Source of the DNA: an uncultured Eisenbergiella sp.
Lineage (GTDB): Bacteria; Bacillota; Clostridia; Lachnospirales; Lachnospiraceae
Reading direction: 5' to 3'
Length of the DNA stretch: 64,000 nt
NCBI GenBank assembly: GCA_947630215.1
Contig: CANRGX010000006.1
Span: 1-64,000 of the forward strand
Shown here: one piece after another, positions 15,847-24,618 of the stretch
How positions within the stretch are numbered: position 1 is the stretch's first letter
How the letters are laid out: each line of letters starts with the position of its first letter
Translations under genes and position numbers: made by a program
Notes under the pieces: model-generated
Told to the model about the DNA's origin: nothing
Database searches by the model: none
The model's input: the letters and a program-made list of their open reading frames with translations, nothing else

Positions 15847-15906
15847 CGAGAAAAACACAGTGCGTTTTTCTCGTCTCCATTATAGCACGGGCGGGGATTA
15901 TTGCAA
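15847..15906 (-). promoter_or_regulatory. trkA promoter and adjacent 10-bp inverted repeat
   Basis: On the minus strand TATAAT (15879-15884) has TTGCAA (15901-15906) 16 nt upstream. Just after the expected start, CGAGAAAAAC (15847-15856) and GTTTTTCTCG (15864-15873) form a perfect inverted repeat with a 7-nt loop. It lacks the U-tract position needed for a terminator and could be an operator or 5' leader hairpin for trkAH. Confidence 0.6.
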
Positions 15907-15919
15907 CGGGATTTTTTGC

Positions 15920-15948
15920 TTGACAAATGGTCCGGCATTCATTATAGT
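15920..15948 (+). promoter_or_regulatory. Sigma-A promoter of valS
   Basis: TTGACA (15920-15925), 17-nt spacer, TATAGT (15943-15948). Transcription would start near 15955, at the beginning of the T-box leader. Confidence 0.85.
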
Positions 15949-15961
15949 AACTGGTAAATAG

Positions 15962-16300
15962 CGGCGGGCATCCGCCCGTTTGCAGACCGAAAGATGAGGA
16001 CGGAGAGGAGTACGCAGGACTTTGCCGGCAGAGAGGATGCCTCCTGGCTGAAAGGGCGTCCGGGCAAAGCTGCGGAAGGTGGCTCCCGAATCGGAATGCA
16101 GAACATCTGACGCCGGATCCTTTCCGGAGGGCCGCGTCATTTCAGTAGGCGTTCCCGGCCGCTCCCCGTTACAGGAGAGGGTTCTTTTTTTGGAAAGAAG
16201 GATTCCCGATAAGGCCGCCTGCTTTGGGCGGTGAACAAAGGTGGTACCGCGTGTCAGAACGCCCTTTGGTGAGCAAGCTCATCAGGGGGTTTTTTATTCG
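15962..16300 (+). promoter_or_regulatory. T-box leader of valS
   Basis: A ~340-nt untranslated leader with the diagnostic T-box sequence AAAGGTGGTACCGCG at about 16237-16251, preceded by a Stem I region (GATGAGGACGGAGAGGAGTA, 15994-16013). The T-box arm is followed by the competing terminator hairpin GCCCTTTGGTGAGC / GCTCATCAGGGGG and a run of six T (about 16261-16296). Uncharged tRNA binding stabilises the antiterminator and allows valS transcription. I infer valine specificity from the downstream gene; I did not assign the specifier codon with confidence. Confidence 0.9.
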
Positions 16301-16360
16301 GGAAAAATCCGCTTTCAGAGAATGGAAAGTATGGCTTTACGCCGCAGAACGGAGGTTTTT

Positions 16361-19024
16361 ATGAGCAGAGAAATGGGAAAGACCTACGATCCGCACGGGA
16401 TCGAGGACAGAATTTATGAAAGGTGGATGGAAAAGAACTATTTTCATGCCACGGTGGATCGCTCCAAAAAGCCGTTTACCATTGTGATTCCGCCCCCAAA
16501 TATCACGGGACAGCTGCACATGGGGCATGCGCTGGATAATACCATGCAGGATATTCTGATCCGGTTCAAGCGGATGCAGGGATATAACGCGCTCTGGCAG
16601 CCGGGTACGGATCACGCCAGCATCGCCACGGAGGTGCGCATCATCGAAAACCTGAAGAAAGAGGGGATCGACAAGCACGATCTGGGGCGGGAAAAATTCC
16701 TGGAACGCGCCTGGGCGTGGAAAAAGGAGTACGGCGGCCGTATCATCAACCAGCTCAAGAAGCTGGGCTCCTCCTGCGACTGGGAGAGGGAACGCTTCAC
16801 CATGGACGAAGGCTGTAACCGGGCCGTGACGGAAGTGTTCTGCAAGATGTACGCAAAGGGCTGGATCTACAAGGGCAACCGGATCGGCAACTGGTGTCCG
16901 GTCTGCAAGACCTCCATTTCCGACGCGGAAGTGCTCTACGAGGAACAGGCGGGCCATTTCTGGCATATCAAATATCCGCTGATTGACGGGGACGGCAGCG
17001 TCAGCACCACAGAGTTTCTGGAATTTGCCACCACCCGTCCGGAAACCATGCTGGGCGACACCGCCGTGGCGGTAAATCCGCAGGACGAGCGCTATCAGGC
17101 CCTGGTGGGCAGGAAGGTGCTGCTTCCCATCGTGAACCGGGAAATTCCCATTGTGGCCGATTCCTATGTGGATATGGAATTTGGAACGGGCGTGGTCAAG
17201 ATCACCCCGGCCCATGACCCCAACGACTTTGAAGTCGGCAAACGCCACAATCTGCCCCAGATCAATATTTTGAACGACGATGCTACCATCAATGAAAACG
17301 GCGGGAAATATCAGGGGATGGATCGCTATGAGGCCCGGCGGGCCATTGTGCGGGAACTGGACGATCTGGGACTTCTGGTGCGCGTGGAGGACTACAGCCA
17401 CAACGTGGGCACCCATGACCGCTGCGGCGCCACCATTGAGCCCATGATCAAGGAACAGTGGTTTGTGAAGATGGACGAGCTGATCCGGCCCGCTGTGAAG
17501 GCGGTGAAAGAAGGGGAGATCCGTCTGATCCCGGAGCGCATGGAAAAGATCTATTTCAACTGGACGGACAACATCAAGGACTGGTGCATTTCCCGGCAGC
17601 TGTGGTGGGGGCACCGGATCCCGGCCTACTACTGCGACGACTGCGGGGAAACGGTAGTGGCGGGGAAAATGCCCGAGGTTTGTCCGAAGTGCGGGGGCAC
17701 ACATTTTACGCAGGATCCGGATACGCTGGACACCTGGTTTTCCTCCGCGCTGTGGCCGTTTTCCACGCTGGGCTGGCCGGATCGGACAGAGGAGCTGAGC
17801 TATTTTTATCCGACGGATGTCCTGGTGACCGGCTATGATATTATCTTTTTCTGGGTTATCCGGATGATTTTCTCCGGATACGAGCAGATGGGAGAAAAAC
17901 CGTTTAAGACCGTGTTGTTCCACGGACTGGTGCGGGACGCGCAGGGACGTAAAATGAGTAAATCCTTGGGCAACGGCATCGATCCGCTGGAGATCATCGA
18001 CAAATACGGCGCGGACGCGCTGCGTCTGACGCTGATTATGGGCAACGCCCCCGGGAACGATATGCGCTTTTCCATCGAACGGGTGGAGGCCAACCGCAAT
18101 TTTGCCAATAAGGTCTGGAACGCTTCCCGTTTCATTCTGATGAATATGGAAGGAAAAGAGGGCATCGAAGAAGGCCGGGCGCATCTGCGGCCAGAGGATC
18201 GGTGGATCCTTTCCCGTTTGAACCGCGTGGTGCAGGAAGTTACCGACAATATGGAGAACTTTGAACTGGGCGTGGCGGTGCAGAAAATCTATGATTTTAT
18301 CTGGGACGAATTTTGCGACTGGTATATCGAGATGGCAAAACCCAGACTGTATGCCACGGAGGATAAGGACAGTCAGAACGCGGCCCTTTGGACGTTAAAG
18401 ACCGTGCTTCTGGATTCACTCAAGCTTCTGCATCCCTATATGCCTTTTGTGACGGAGGAAATTTTCTGCGCGGTGCAGTCCGAGGAGGAATCCATTATGA
18501 TTTCCTCCTGGCCCGTGTACCGGCAGGAGCGCAGCTTCCCGCAGGAGGAGCAGCAGATTGAGCTTTTAAAGGATGCGGTGCGGGGCGTGCGCAACGTCCG
18601 TACCCAGATGAATGTGCCGCTTTCCCGAAAGGCGCAGATCTTTGTGGTCAGCGCCCAGGAGGAAACCCGGGAGATGTTTGAGCAGGGCAGACTGTTCTTT
18701 TCCACTCTGGCGGGCGCTTCCGGCGTGACCGTACAGGCGGACAGAGACGGCATCGATCCGGACGCGGTATCGGTGGTGATCCACAACGCCACGCTCTATA
18801 TCCCCTTCGATCAGCTGGTGGACATCGCGCAGGAAATCGAACGGCTGGAGAAGGAACGGGATCGGCTGACCGGAGAACTGGCCAGAGTCAACGGAATGCT
18901 GGGGAACGAAAAATTCATGAGCCGCGCGCCGGAGAAAAAGGTGGCGGAGGAACGGGCCAAGCTGGAGAAATATGCGCAGATGATGGAGCAGGTGCAGGAG
19001 CGCCTGGCGCAGCTGAAAAAATGA
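16361..19024 (+). CDS. valS: Valyl-tRNA synthetase
   Basis: An 887-residue class I aminoacyl-tRNA synthetase that charges tRNA-Val. The HIGH-type motif is HMGH at residues 53-56 after the PPPNITG strand; the KMSKS motif appears as RKMSKSLGNGIDP in the second half of the catalytic domain; the CP1 editing domain contains TTRPETMLGDTAVAVN. A zinc-knuckle-like CDDCGE...CPKCGG pair is visible around residue 430. The C-terminus ends in the coiled-coil arm typical of ValRS. ATG 16361 follows CGGAGG by 5 nt; an in-frame extension back to 16241 runs through the T-box and is not coding. Its stop overlaps folC (ATGA). Confidence 0.97.
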   Translation: MSREMGKTYDPHGIEDRIYERWMEKNYFHATVDRSKKPFTIVIPPPNITGQLHMGHALDNTMQDILIRFKRMQGYNALWQPGTDHASIATEVRIIENLKKEGIDKHDLGREKFLERAWAWKKEYGGRIINQLKKLGSSCDWERERFTMDEGCNRAVTEVFCKMYAKGWIYKGNRIGNWCPVCKTSISDAEVLYEEQAGHFWHIKYPLIDGDGSVSTTEFLEFATTRPETMLGDTAVAVNPQDERYQALVGRKVLLPIVNREIPIVADSYVDMEFGTGVVKITPAHDPNDFEVGKRHNLPQINILNDDATINENGGKYQGMDRYEARRAIVRELDDLGLLVRVEDYSHNVGTHDRCGATIEPMIKEQWFVKMDELIRPAVKAVKEGEIRLIPERMEKIYFNWTDNIKDWCISRQLWWGHRIPAYYCDDCGETVVAGKMPEVCPKCGGTHFTQDPDTLDTWFSSALWPFSTLGWPDRTEELSYFYPTDVLVTGYDIIFFWVIRMIFSGYEQMGEKPFKTVLFHGLVRDAQGRKMSKSLGNGIDPLEIIDKYGADALRLTLIMGNAPGNDMRFSIERVEANRNFANKVWNASRFILMNMEGKEGIEEGRAHLRPEDRWILSRLNRVVQEVTDNMENFELGVAVQKIYDFIWDEFCDWYIEMAKPRLYATEDKDSQNAALWTLKTVLLDSLKLLHPYMPFVTEEIFCAVQSEEESIMISSWPVYRQERSFPQEEQQIELLKDAVRGVRNVRTQMNVPLSRKAQIFVVSAQEETREMFEQGRLFFSTLAGASGVTVQADRDGIDPDAVSVVIHNATLYIPFDQLVDIAQEIERLEKERDRLTGELARVNGMLGNEKFMSRAPEKKVAEERAKLEKYAQMMEQVQERLAQLKK

Positions 19025-20358
19025 CGGAACTGTCCTATGAGCAGGCCAGCCGGTATGTGCTGGAGCTTCCTCTGCATACGAAAAAAAATCCGTTCCAAAA
19101 GGCAAAAGCCTTTTATGAATGGCTGGGAGGGCCGGGCGGCAAAAGCCGGATCATCCATGTGGCGGGCACCAACGGAAAGGGATCCGTCTGCGCCTTCCTC
19201 CACAGCATTCTGACCGTGGCAGGATACCGGACGGGGCTGTTTACTTCGCCCCATCTGGTGGATCTGCGGGAACGGCTGGTGCTGGGCCGGGAACAGATCG
19301 AAAAGGACGTGTTTGCGCGGCTGCTGACAGAGCTTCTGGAAAAACTGGAGGAATATGCGCGGCAGACCGGACAGGCGGGAGAGGCAAAGGCAGAGCCCTA
19401 TTGCCCTACCTTTTTTGAGATGTTGTTCTTCCTGTTTTTCCTTTGGATGGAGGAGGAAAAACCGGATTTTGTCATCCTGGAAACGGGCATGGGCGGCCTG
19501 CTGGACGTGACCAATGTAGTAAAAAAACCGCTGGTCTGCGTGATCACCCGGATCGCGTTGGATCACTGCGCCTTTCTCGGCGGGACGCTGGAGGAGATAG
19601 CGGCGCAGAAGGCGGGAATTTTCAAAAAGGGCGTGCCGGCGGTCTGCTGGGATACCGGCCCCGCGGTCCGTGCGGTTTTTGTCAGAATGGCAGGAGAAGT
19701 ATCGGCGCCGCTTACGATTGTGTCGAAAAATCAAGTCGCATTTTCAAAAATAAGGAAAAATAGCGTTGATTTTTTCATGGAGTCTGCGTATTATAAATAT
19801 ATTAAGGCCACGCTGCAGACGGAGGCAGCCTATCAGGCGCAGAACGCGCTTCTGGCCGTGCGCGCCATAGAGGCCGCAGGCCTGACCGGACAGGTTGACC
19901 GAAAACAGGTGGAGAGCGGACTGTGCGCCATGCGCTGGGATGGGCGTATGGAGGAGGTGCTGCCGGAGTTCTATGTGGACGGTGCGCACAATCCGGACGG
20001 GATCGCCGCCTTTTTAGACAGCGTTGCCCTGGACGGCTGCCGTGGGAAAAGGCTTTTGCTTTTTGGGGCGTCCGCGGACAAGTCCGTGCGCCAGATGCTG
20101 GAGCTGCTGCAGCAATCCCTGCTGTTTGACAGCATAGAGGGATGCTGCATCCCCAATCCGCGCAGCTTGACAAAAGAGGAGCTTTCCGGCCTGCTGTCCT
20201 GTGGAGAGGAGGCCGTTTATGAGGATCCTGCGCGGGCGCTTGGCGCACTGACGCAAAAGAGAGGGCCCCGGGACAGGATTTATGCGGTGGGCTCTTTATA
20301 TCTTGCAGGAGAGATCAAGCGGGCCGCAGGTACTTACATGGAGGTTTGCCATGATTAA
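19021..20358 (+). CDS. folC: Bifunctional folylpolyglutamate synthase/dihydrofolate synthase
   Basis: A 445-residue Mur-ligase-family enzyme that adds glutamate to dihydropteroate and to folates. The P-loop is HVAGTNGKGSVCAFLHS (residues ~42-58); TSPHLVDLRERL is the omega-loop region that carries the conserved ligase Ser/Thr; ETGMGGLLDVTNVV and ITRIALDHCAFLGGTLEEIA are the Mg/ATP-site segments; the C-terminal domain contains YVDGAHNPDGI. It overlaps valS by 4 nt, so the two share the T-box-regulated transcript. This valS-folC order is common in Firmicutes. Confidence 0.95.
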   Translation: MTELSYEQASRYVLELPLHTKKNPFQKAKAFYEWLGGPGGKSRIIHVAGTNGKGSVCAFLHSILTVAGYRTGLFTSPHLVDLRERLVLGREQIEKDVFARLLTELLEKLEEYARQTGQAGEAKAEPYCPTFFEMLFFLFFLWMEEEKPDFVILETGMGGLLDVTNVVKKPLVCVITRIALDHCAFLGGTLEEIAAQKAGIFKKGVPAVCWDTGPAVRAVFVRMAGEVSAPLTIVSKNQVAFSKIRKNSVDFFMESAYYKYIKATLQTEAAYQAQNALLAVRAIEAAGLTGQVDRKQVESGLCAMRWDGRMEEVLPEFYVDGAHNPDGIAAFLDSVALDGCRGKRLLLFGASADKSVRQMLELLQQSLLFDSIEGCCIPNPRSLTKEELSGLLSCGEEAVYEDPARALGALTQKRGPRDRIYAVGSLYLAGEIKRAAGTYMEVCHD

Positions 20359-20509
20359 CTTTGAAGAAGAATTGCGGAAATTCCGTCCCAGCCTCGAGAT
20401 CAGTGAGGCGGAGGATGTCATCATAAATCATAATCTGACTGACTTTACAGACATTCTTGTGCAGATGGTGCGGGAGCATGAAGAAGAAACCATGGGACAG
20501 GATGCGTAA
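20351..20509 (+). CDS. Small conserved protein of unknown function
   Basis: A 52-residue acidic, helical protein (INFEEELRKFRPSLEISEAE, then TDFTDILVQMVREHEEE). ATG 20351 has GGAGG at 20340-20344, 6 nt upstream, and overlaps the end of folC by 8 nt, so translation is probably coupled. A longer reading from 20282 lies wholly inside folC and lacks a ribosome site. I do not recognise a named family; similar short acidic proteins occur downstream of folC in related Clostridia by my recollection. Confidence 0.65.
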   Translation: MINFEEELRKFRPSLEISEAEDVIINHNLTDFTDILVQMVREHEEETMGQDA

Positions 20510-20521
20510 AGGAGCCGATCA

Positions 20522-21934
20522 ATGAGGTGTTATCAGTGCGGGGCGCAGCTCACGGAGAAGGACTTCTGCGGTAATTGCGGCGCGGATGTTTCCCGGTATA
20601 AGAAGCTGCTCAGTTTTGCCAATTACTGCTACAACGATGGGCTGAGCAGGGCACAGGTGCGCGATCTTTCGGGCGCCATCCTCAGTCTGCAGCAGTGTCT
20701 GAACTACAACAAATATCATATTGCCGCGCGCAACCTGCTGGGACTGGTCTATTATGAAATGGGCGAGACGGTGGCGGCTCTGAGCGAGTGGGTGATCAGC
20801 AAAAATCTGCGCCCGGAAAAAAACGTGGCGGACGATTATATCGATTCCATCCAAAAGAGCCCGGCGCAGATAGAGGCGGTGAACCAAAGGAGCCGCAAAT
20901 TCAATCTGGCGCTCAGCTACTGTTATCAGGACAGCAAGGATCTGGCGGTGATCCAGCTCAAAAAAATTCTGTCCGACAGCCCCAATTTTGTCCAGGGTCA
21001 TCTTTTGCTGGCCCTTTTATATCTGGACGCCGGGGACTGGGAGAAGGCCAACCGGGAAGTAAAGCGCTGTCTGCGGATCGACCGGGCCAATACCACGGCG
21101 CTGCGGTATCTCGACGAGGTGGAACGGGCGCAGCAGGCGGAGACGGAAGGGCACGTTTCCAAACGGCAGAATAAGACGGAGGATGTGATCAAGTACCAGA
21201 GCGGCAACGAGACGATCATCCAGCCGGTGGGCGTCACGGAGCAGAAGCGGGGGATCGGATGGCTCTGGGGGCTGTGCATCGGCCTGGCCGCGGGCCTGGC
21301 TGCGGCATGGTTCTTGATTCTGCCTTCCCGGGTGCAGTCGGCGCAGGAGGCGCTGAACGCAAAGCTGGTGGAAATTGGCCAGGAGATCGACAACCGTAAC
21401 GCCCAGATCAGCAGTCTGACCCAGCAGGTGGACAGTCTGAACCGTACCAACGCCGAGCTCAAGCAGAAGGCGGACGCCCTGGCGGGGGTGGACGGACAGA
21501 TGAGCGTGGCGGAGGCGCTGCTGAACGCCGTATATCTCTATTTGGACGCGCCGGATGACGCGGACGCGCTGTCAGAGGCTATTGAGAAGATAGATGAGAA
21601 TGCGCTGCAGCAGGCAGACGTATCGGAGACGGTGCGCAGCCTGTACGACAAACTGCTCAAGGCCGCGGGCCCCGATCTGGCCAAATCCTTTTACGATACG
21701 GGCTACAGTGCCTATCAGTCGCAGGACTATGATACGGCCATCGAGAACCTCTCCAAGGCGGTAGCATACGATCCGGACAATGAGGAGGCGCTGTTTGCGC
21801 TGGGCAATTCCTATCGGGAAAAGGGCAACGACAGTCTCGCCATAGAGACTTATGAGAAGCTGCTGCAGCTGTTCCCGGATACGCAGAAGGCCAAACAGTC
21901 ACAGGGCTATCTGGACGATTTGAGACAGTCATGA
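20522..21934 (+). CDS. Zinc-ribbon and TPR-repeat membrane protein
   Basis: A 470-residue protein. It opens with a zinc ribbon (CYQCGAQLTEKDFCGNCGAD, four Cys). Residues ~25-205 are TPR-like helical repeats, then one transmembrane helix at about 243-262 (GIGWLWGLCIGLAAGLAAAW), a coiled coil at ~270-325 (NAQISSLTQQVDSLNRTNAE) and a C-terminal pair of TPR units (GYSAYQSQDYDTAIENLSKA, then LFALGNSYREKGNDSLAIET). The orientation implies a cytoplasmic zinc/TPR half and an extracellular TPR half. Partner unknown. It follows the 52-residue gene by 12 nt, and a strong terminator comes directly after it. Confidence 0.75.
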   Translation: MRCYQCGAQLTEKDFCGNCGADVSRYKKLLSFANYCYNDGLSRAQVRDLSGAILSLQQCLNYNKYHIAARNLLGLVYYEMGETVAALSEWVISKNLRPEKNVADDYIDSIQKSPAQIEAVNQRSRKFNLALSYCYQDSKDLAVIQLKKILSDSPNFVQGHLLLALLYLDAGDWEKANREVKRCLRIDRANTTALRYLDEVERAQQAETEGHVSKRQNKTEDVIKYQSGNETIIQPVGVTEQKRGIGWLWGLCIGLAAGLAAAWFLILPSRVQSAQEALNAKLVEIGQEIDNRNAQISSLTQQVDSLNRTNAELKQKADALAGVDGQMSVAEALLNAVYLYLDAPDDADALSEAIEKIDENALQQADVSETVRSLYDKLLKAAGPDLAKSFYDTGYSAYQSQDYDTAIENLSKAVAYDPDNEEALFALGNSYREKGNDSLAIETYEKLLQLFPDTQKAKQSQGYLDDLRQS

Positions 21935-21957
21935 TCAGCCGGTAGTAATACGGATAC

Positions 21958-22015
21958 GAAAGAGAGCACAGGAATCCTTCCTGCGGGAACGATTTCCCGG
22001 CGCTCTCTTTTTTTT
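21958..22015 (+). terminator. Intrinsic terminator after the TPR gene
   Basis: AAAGAGAGC (21959-21967) pairs with GCTCTCTTT (22002-22010) around an internal hairpin (GGAA...TTCC; GCGGGAA...TTCCCGG), followed by a run of T to 22015. It separates the valS-folC transcript from the spoIIA operon, whose first ribosome site begins only 10 nt later. Confidence 0.85.
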
Positions 22016-22037
22016 ATGAAAAAGGGAGGGAAGAAAA

Positions 22038-22346
22038 ATGGACGATACCTTTCAGATCATTGATCACTATTTGATGATCCGGCTTCCGGAAGAAATCGAT
22101 CACAGAAGCTGCCGGGAGATCACCCGGAAGGCCGACGCTCTCATGCTGGACGAGCAGGTCAGCCATGTGGTGTTCGATTTCTCCAACACCAAATTCATGG
22201 ACAGCTCCGGCATCGGCGTGCTGGCGGGGCGATACCGGAAAATCTCCTGTTTCGGGGGAAAGGTCTATGTGATGCACGCGGACAGCCGCATGAAGCGGAT
22301 CCTGCGTATGTCCGGTCTGACAAATCTGATTGAGTTCATGGATTAG
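22038..22346 (+). CDS. spoIIAA: Anti-sigma F factor antagonist
   Basis: A 102-residue STAS-domain protein. In its unphosphorylated form it strips the anti-sigma factor SpoIIAB off sigma-F, switching on forespore transcription. The phosphorylated Ser lies in FMDSSGIGVLAGRYRKIS (Ser56/57), the hallmark of this family. A ribosome site (GGGAGGGAAG) precedes ATG 22038. It is first in the spoIIAA-spoIIAB-sigF operon. I could not find a convincing sigma-H promoter in the short gap, which is filled by the preceding terminator. Confidence 0.95.
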   Translation: MDDTFQIIDHYLMIRLPEEIDHRSCREITRKADALMLDEQVSHVVFDFSNTKFMDSSGIGVLAGRYRKISCFGGKVYVMHADSRMKRILRMSGLTNLIEFMD

Positions 22347-22356
22347 GAGAGGAAAA

Positions 22357-22800
22357 ATGGAAAACAAAATGAGGATTGAGCTGGACGCGCTGCCGGAGAA
22401 CGAAGGGTTTGCCCGGGTGGCGGTGGCGGCCTTTGTCACGTATCGAAATCCCACGATGGAGGAAATTTCCGATATTAAAACGGCGGTTTCGGAGGCGGTG
22501 ACAAACGCCGTGATCCACGCCTATGAAGAAAAGGGCGGCCGGATTGTCATTCGCTGCAGTATGCAGGACGATTTGCTACATATGGAAGTGGAGGACAGCG
22601 GAAAGGGGATTGCGGACATCGGACAGGCGATGGTGCCGCTTTATACGAGCCGGCCGGATCTGGAACGCTCCGGCATGGGCTTCGCCTTTATGGAAGCCTT
22701 TATGGACAGCCTTGAGGTGAAATCCGCTCCCGGAAAGGGCACCTGTATCATTATGGAAAAAAGGCTGGGGAATCTTCCCTGGGCAGCGGATGGGGAGTAG
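22357..22800 (+). CDS. spoIIAB: Anti-sigma F factor and serine kinase
   Basis: A 147-residue GHKL-type kinase that binds sigma-F and phosphorylates SpoIIAA. The N-box is SEAVTNAVIHAYE (residues ~45-57, Asn50 coordinating Mg), the G1 box EDSGKGIADIGQ and the G2 box ERSGMGFAFMEAFMD. ATG 22357 with AGGAGAGG just upstream is the natural start; the longer frame from 22330 overlaps spoIIAA without a ribosome site. It ends 3 nt before the sigma-F gene. Confidence 0.96.
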   Translation: MENKMRIELDALPENEGFARVAVAAFVTYRNPTMEEISDIKTAVSEAVTNAVIHAYEEKGGRIVIRCSMQDDLLHMEVEDSGKGIADIGQAMVPLYTSRPDLERSGMGFAFMEAFMDSLEVKSAPGKGTCIIMEKRLGNLPWAADGE

Positions 22801-22803
22801 CCC

Positions 22804-23553
22804 ATGGAAGAAGTATCAGTATTGATCGAAAAGGCGCAGGCCGGAGACGGCAGGGCCCGAGATATACTGATAGAAGAAAACCTGGGACTGGTGCGTCACA
22901 TTGTGAAGCGCTATGCGGGAAGTGGATACGATACGGAGGATTTGTTTCAGACGGGAACCATCGGCCTGATGAAGGCCATCGATCATTTTGATCTGCGCTA
23001 TGATGTGAAGTTTTCCACTTATGCGGTTCCGCTGATCGCCGGGGAAATCCGGCGGTTCTTGCGGGACGACGGCATGGTGAAGGTAAGCCGCTCCCTAAAG
23101 GACGCGGCCTATAAGCTCCACCGGGCGAAGGATGCCCTGATGCAGGAACAGGGACGGGAACCGGCCCTGCAGGAACTATGTGCCCGGGCGGGGGTATCTT
23201 ACGACGACGCGGTGATGGCCATAGGGGCGGCGGGAGAGGTGGAATCTTTGTATAAGCCTGTCTATGAGGGCGACGGAAAACAGGTACGGCTGCTGGATCA
23301 GCTTTCCGAAAAGACGGGAGAGGAACAGTGGGAGGATCGGGAGAAAAACCGCCTTCTGGATCGGATGTTGCTTTCTCAGATGATGAAGCAGCTGCCGGAG
23401 AAGGATCGGCGCCTCATCTGGCTCCGGTATTTTGCGGATAAGACCCAGAATGAGGTGGCCCGGGAACTGGGCATCAGCCAGGTACAGGTGAGCCGGCTGG
23501 AGAAGCGGATCCTCGTGCGAATGCGGGAGAGCGCCGGCGGAAAGCATGGCTGA
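22804..23553 (+). CDS. sigF: Forespore sigma factor F
   Basis: A 249-residue sporulation sigma factor with regions 2, 3 and 4. Region 2 includes GLVRHIVKRYAGSGYDTEDL and FQTGTIGLMKAIDHFDLRYD; region 3 includes REPALQELCARAGVSYDDAV; region 4 ends NEVARELGISQVQVSRLEKR. It directs the first forespore-specific genes and is inhibited by SpoIIAB encoded immediately upstream. Length and order match the spoIIA operon throughout endospore formers. Confidence 0.96.
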   Translation: MEEVSVLIEKAQAGDGRARDILIEENLGLVRHIVKRYAGSGYDTEDLFQTGTIGLMKAIDHFDLRYDVKFSTYAVPLIAGEIRRFLRDDGMVKVSRSLKDAAYKLHRAKDALMQEQGREPALQELCARAGVSYDDAVMAIGAAGEVESLYKPVYEGDGKQVRLLDQLSEKTGEEQWEDREKNRLLDRMLLSQMMKQLPEKDRRLIWLRYFADKTQNEVARELGISQVQVSRLEKRILVRMRESAGGKHG

Positions 23554-23590
23554 CAGATGGGAAAAAAGACGGCCGGACCGGCCGGAGGGC

Positions 23591-23618
23591 TTGATGTTTT
23601 CCGGAAAATAGTTATAAT
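23591..23618 (+). promoter_or_regulatory. Probable sigma-A promoter of the sortase gene
   Basis: TTGATG (23591-23596), 16-nt spacer, TATAAT (23613-23618), 56 nt upstream of the sortase start. It would make the sortase independent of spoIIA. Confidence 0.55.
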
Positions 23619-23673
23619 AAAAGGGAAAGCCCCCGAAAAACAAAAGAGGGAAGGGACGTAAGGAGGAAGTCTC

Positions 23674-24618
23674 ATGGAAGAAGAAAAGAAAGAAGGAAAG
23701 GCGAAAAAAAAGGGCGGTCTGCGTTTCCTGGACTGCGCCGCCATCGCTCTGGCGGTGATTGTGCTGGTAGTCAGCGGCTACAAGCTGGCCGGTATCTTTC
23801 TGGAATATAAGGAGGGGGAGGACACCTACGGCGCGCTGGCGGATCAATACGTGACCTATATCGGAGAGGTGGATCCTGCCGTGCTCCAGACGGAACCTGG
23901 GGACGGAGAAGAAGGAGAAGACGACATTGTGGTGCCGGGGTCCGACGGCGAAACGCAGCCCGGACAATGGACGGTGGACGCCACGCCCCCTCGCCTGGAA
24001 GTGAACTTTGAGGCGCTCCGGGAGGTCAACAGTCAGTTTATAGGCTGGCTCTACGTGCCGTCTCTGGGCATCAGCTATCCGGTGGCACAGGCCGGGGACA
24101 ACGACTATTATCTGCACCGCACTTTTGACGGCAAATCCAATTCCTCCGGCGCCATTTTCATGGATTTTGGCGCGAGTCCGGATTTTTCAGATTACAATAC
24201 CGTCATTTACGGGCACAATATGCGCAACGGCAGTATGTTCGGAAAGCTGAAACGGTTCGGGCAAAGCCCCGGGCTCTGCGCGAGAAATCCGTATTTTTAT
24301 ATCTACACAGAGGAGGGTACCCGGCAGTATCTGATCATCAGCTATTATGTGACCACGGAAGGCAGCGATACCTATATTCTGCCGATAGACGAGGTGGCAT
24401 ACGAACAGTATAAGAGCATGGCGCTCAGAAATTCCTCTTATCAGAGCGCGATAGAGATCCCCGACGGCAAGATGGTGACGCTTTCCACCTGTTATGGGGC
24501 CGCGGGAGGCGTACAGCGTTTTGTGGTCCACGGCGTGCTGGTGGAGCCGGAGGACAGCGCAGAGGGCGGGGAAACGGCGGAACCGGCCGGGACTGCGCCG
24601 GACGGCGCGGCGGAATAA
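23674..24618 (+). CDS. srtB: Class B sortase
   Basis: A 314-residue membrane-anchored transpeptidase. Cytoplasmic Lys-rich start, one transmembrane helix at residues ~20-43, then an acidic linker to ~105 and the sortase B domain: FIGWLYVPSLGISYPVAQA, the catalytic His in VIYGHNMRNGSMF, Cys273 in TLSTCYG and Arg282 in VQRFVVHG. The acidic, Ala/Pro-rich tail after residue 288 is unusual. Class B sortases attach proteins with NPQTN-like or (S/P)PxTG-like motifs to the wall; no substrate is encoded in this window. It sits between sigF and spoVAA, which may be chance. Confidence 0.85.
   Translation: MEEEKKEGKAKKKGGLRFLDCAAIALAVIVLVVSGYKLAGIFLEYKEGEDTYGALADQYVTYIGEVDPAVLQTEPGDGEEGEDDIVVPGSDGETQPGQWTVDATPPRLEVNFEALREVNSQFIGWLYVPSLGISYPVAQAGDNDYYLHRTFDGKSNSSGAIFMDFGASPDFSDYNTVIYGHNMRNGSMFGKLKRFGQSPGLCARNPYFYIYTEEGTRQYLIISYYVTTEGSDTYILPIDEVAYEQYKSMALRNSSYQSAIEIPDGKMVTLSTCYGAAGGVQRFVVHGVLVEPEDSAEGGETAEPAGTAPDGAAE

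Noticed and set aside
16241..16360. N-terminal 40-codon extension of valS
   Set aside because: It lies within the T-box and its terminator; the true start at 16361 has a ribosome site.
16337..18184. 615-codon minus-strand frame opposite valS
   Set aside because: Antisense to the well-conserved valS with no homology or start signal.
21970..21993. AGGAAT...GGGAAC as a sigma-H promoter for spoIIA
   Set aside because: Spacing is several nucleotides too short, and the sequence is part of the terminator stem of the previous gene.
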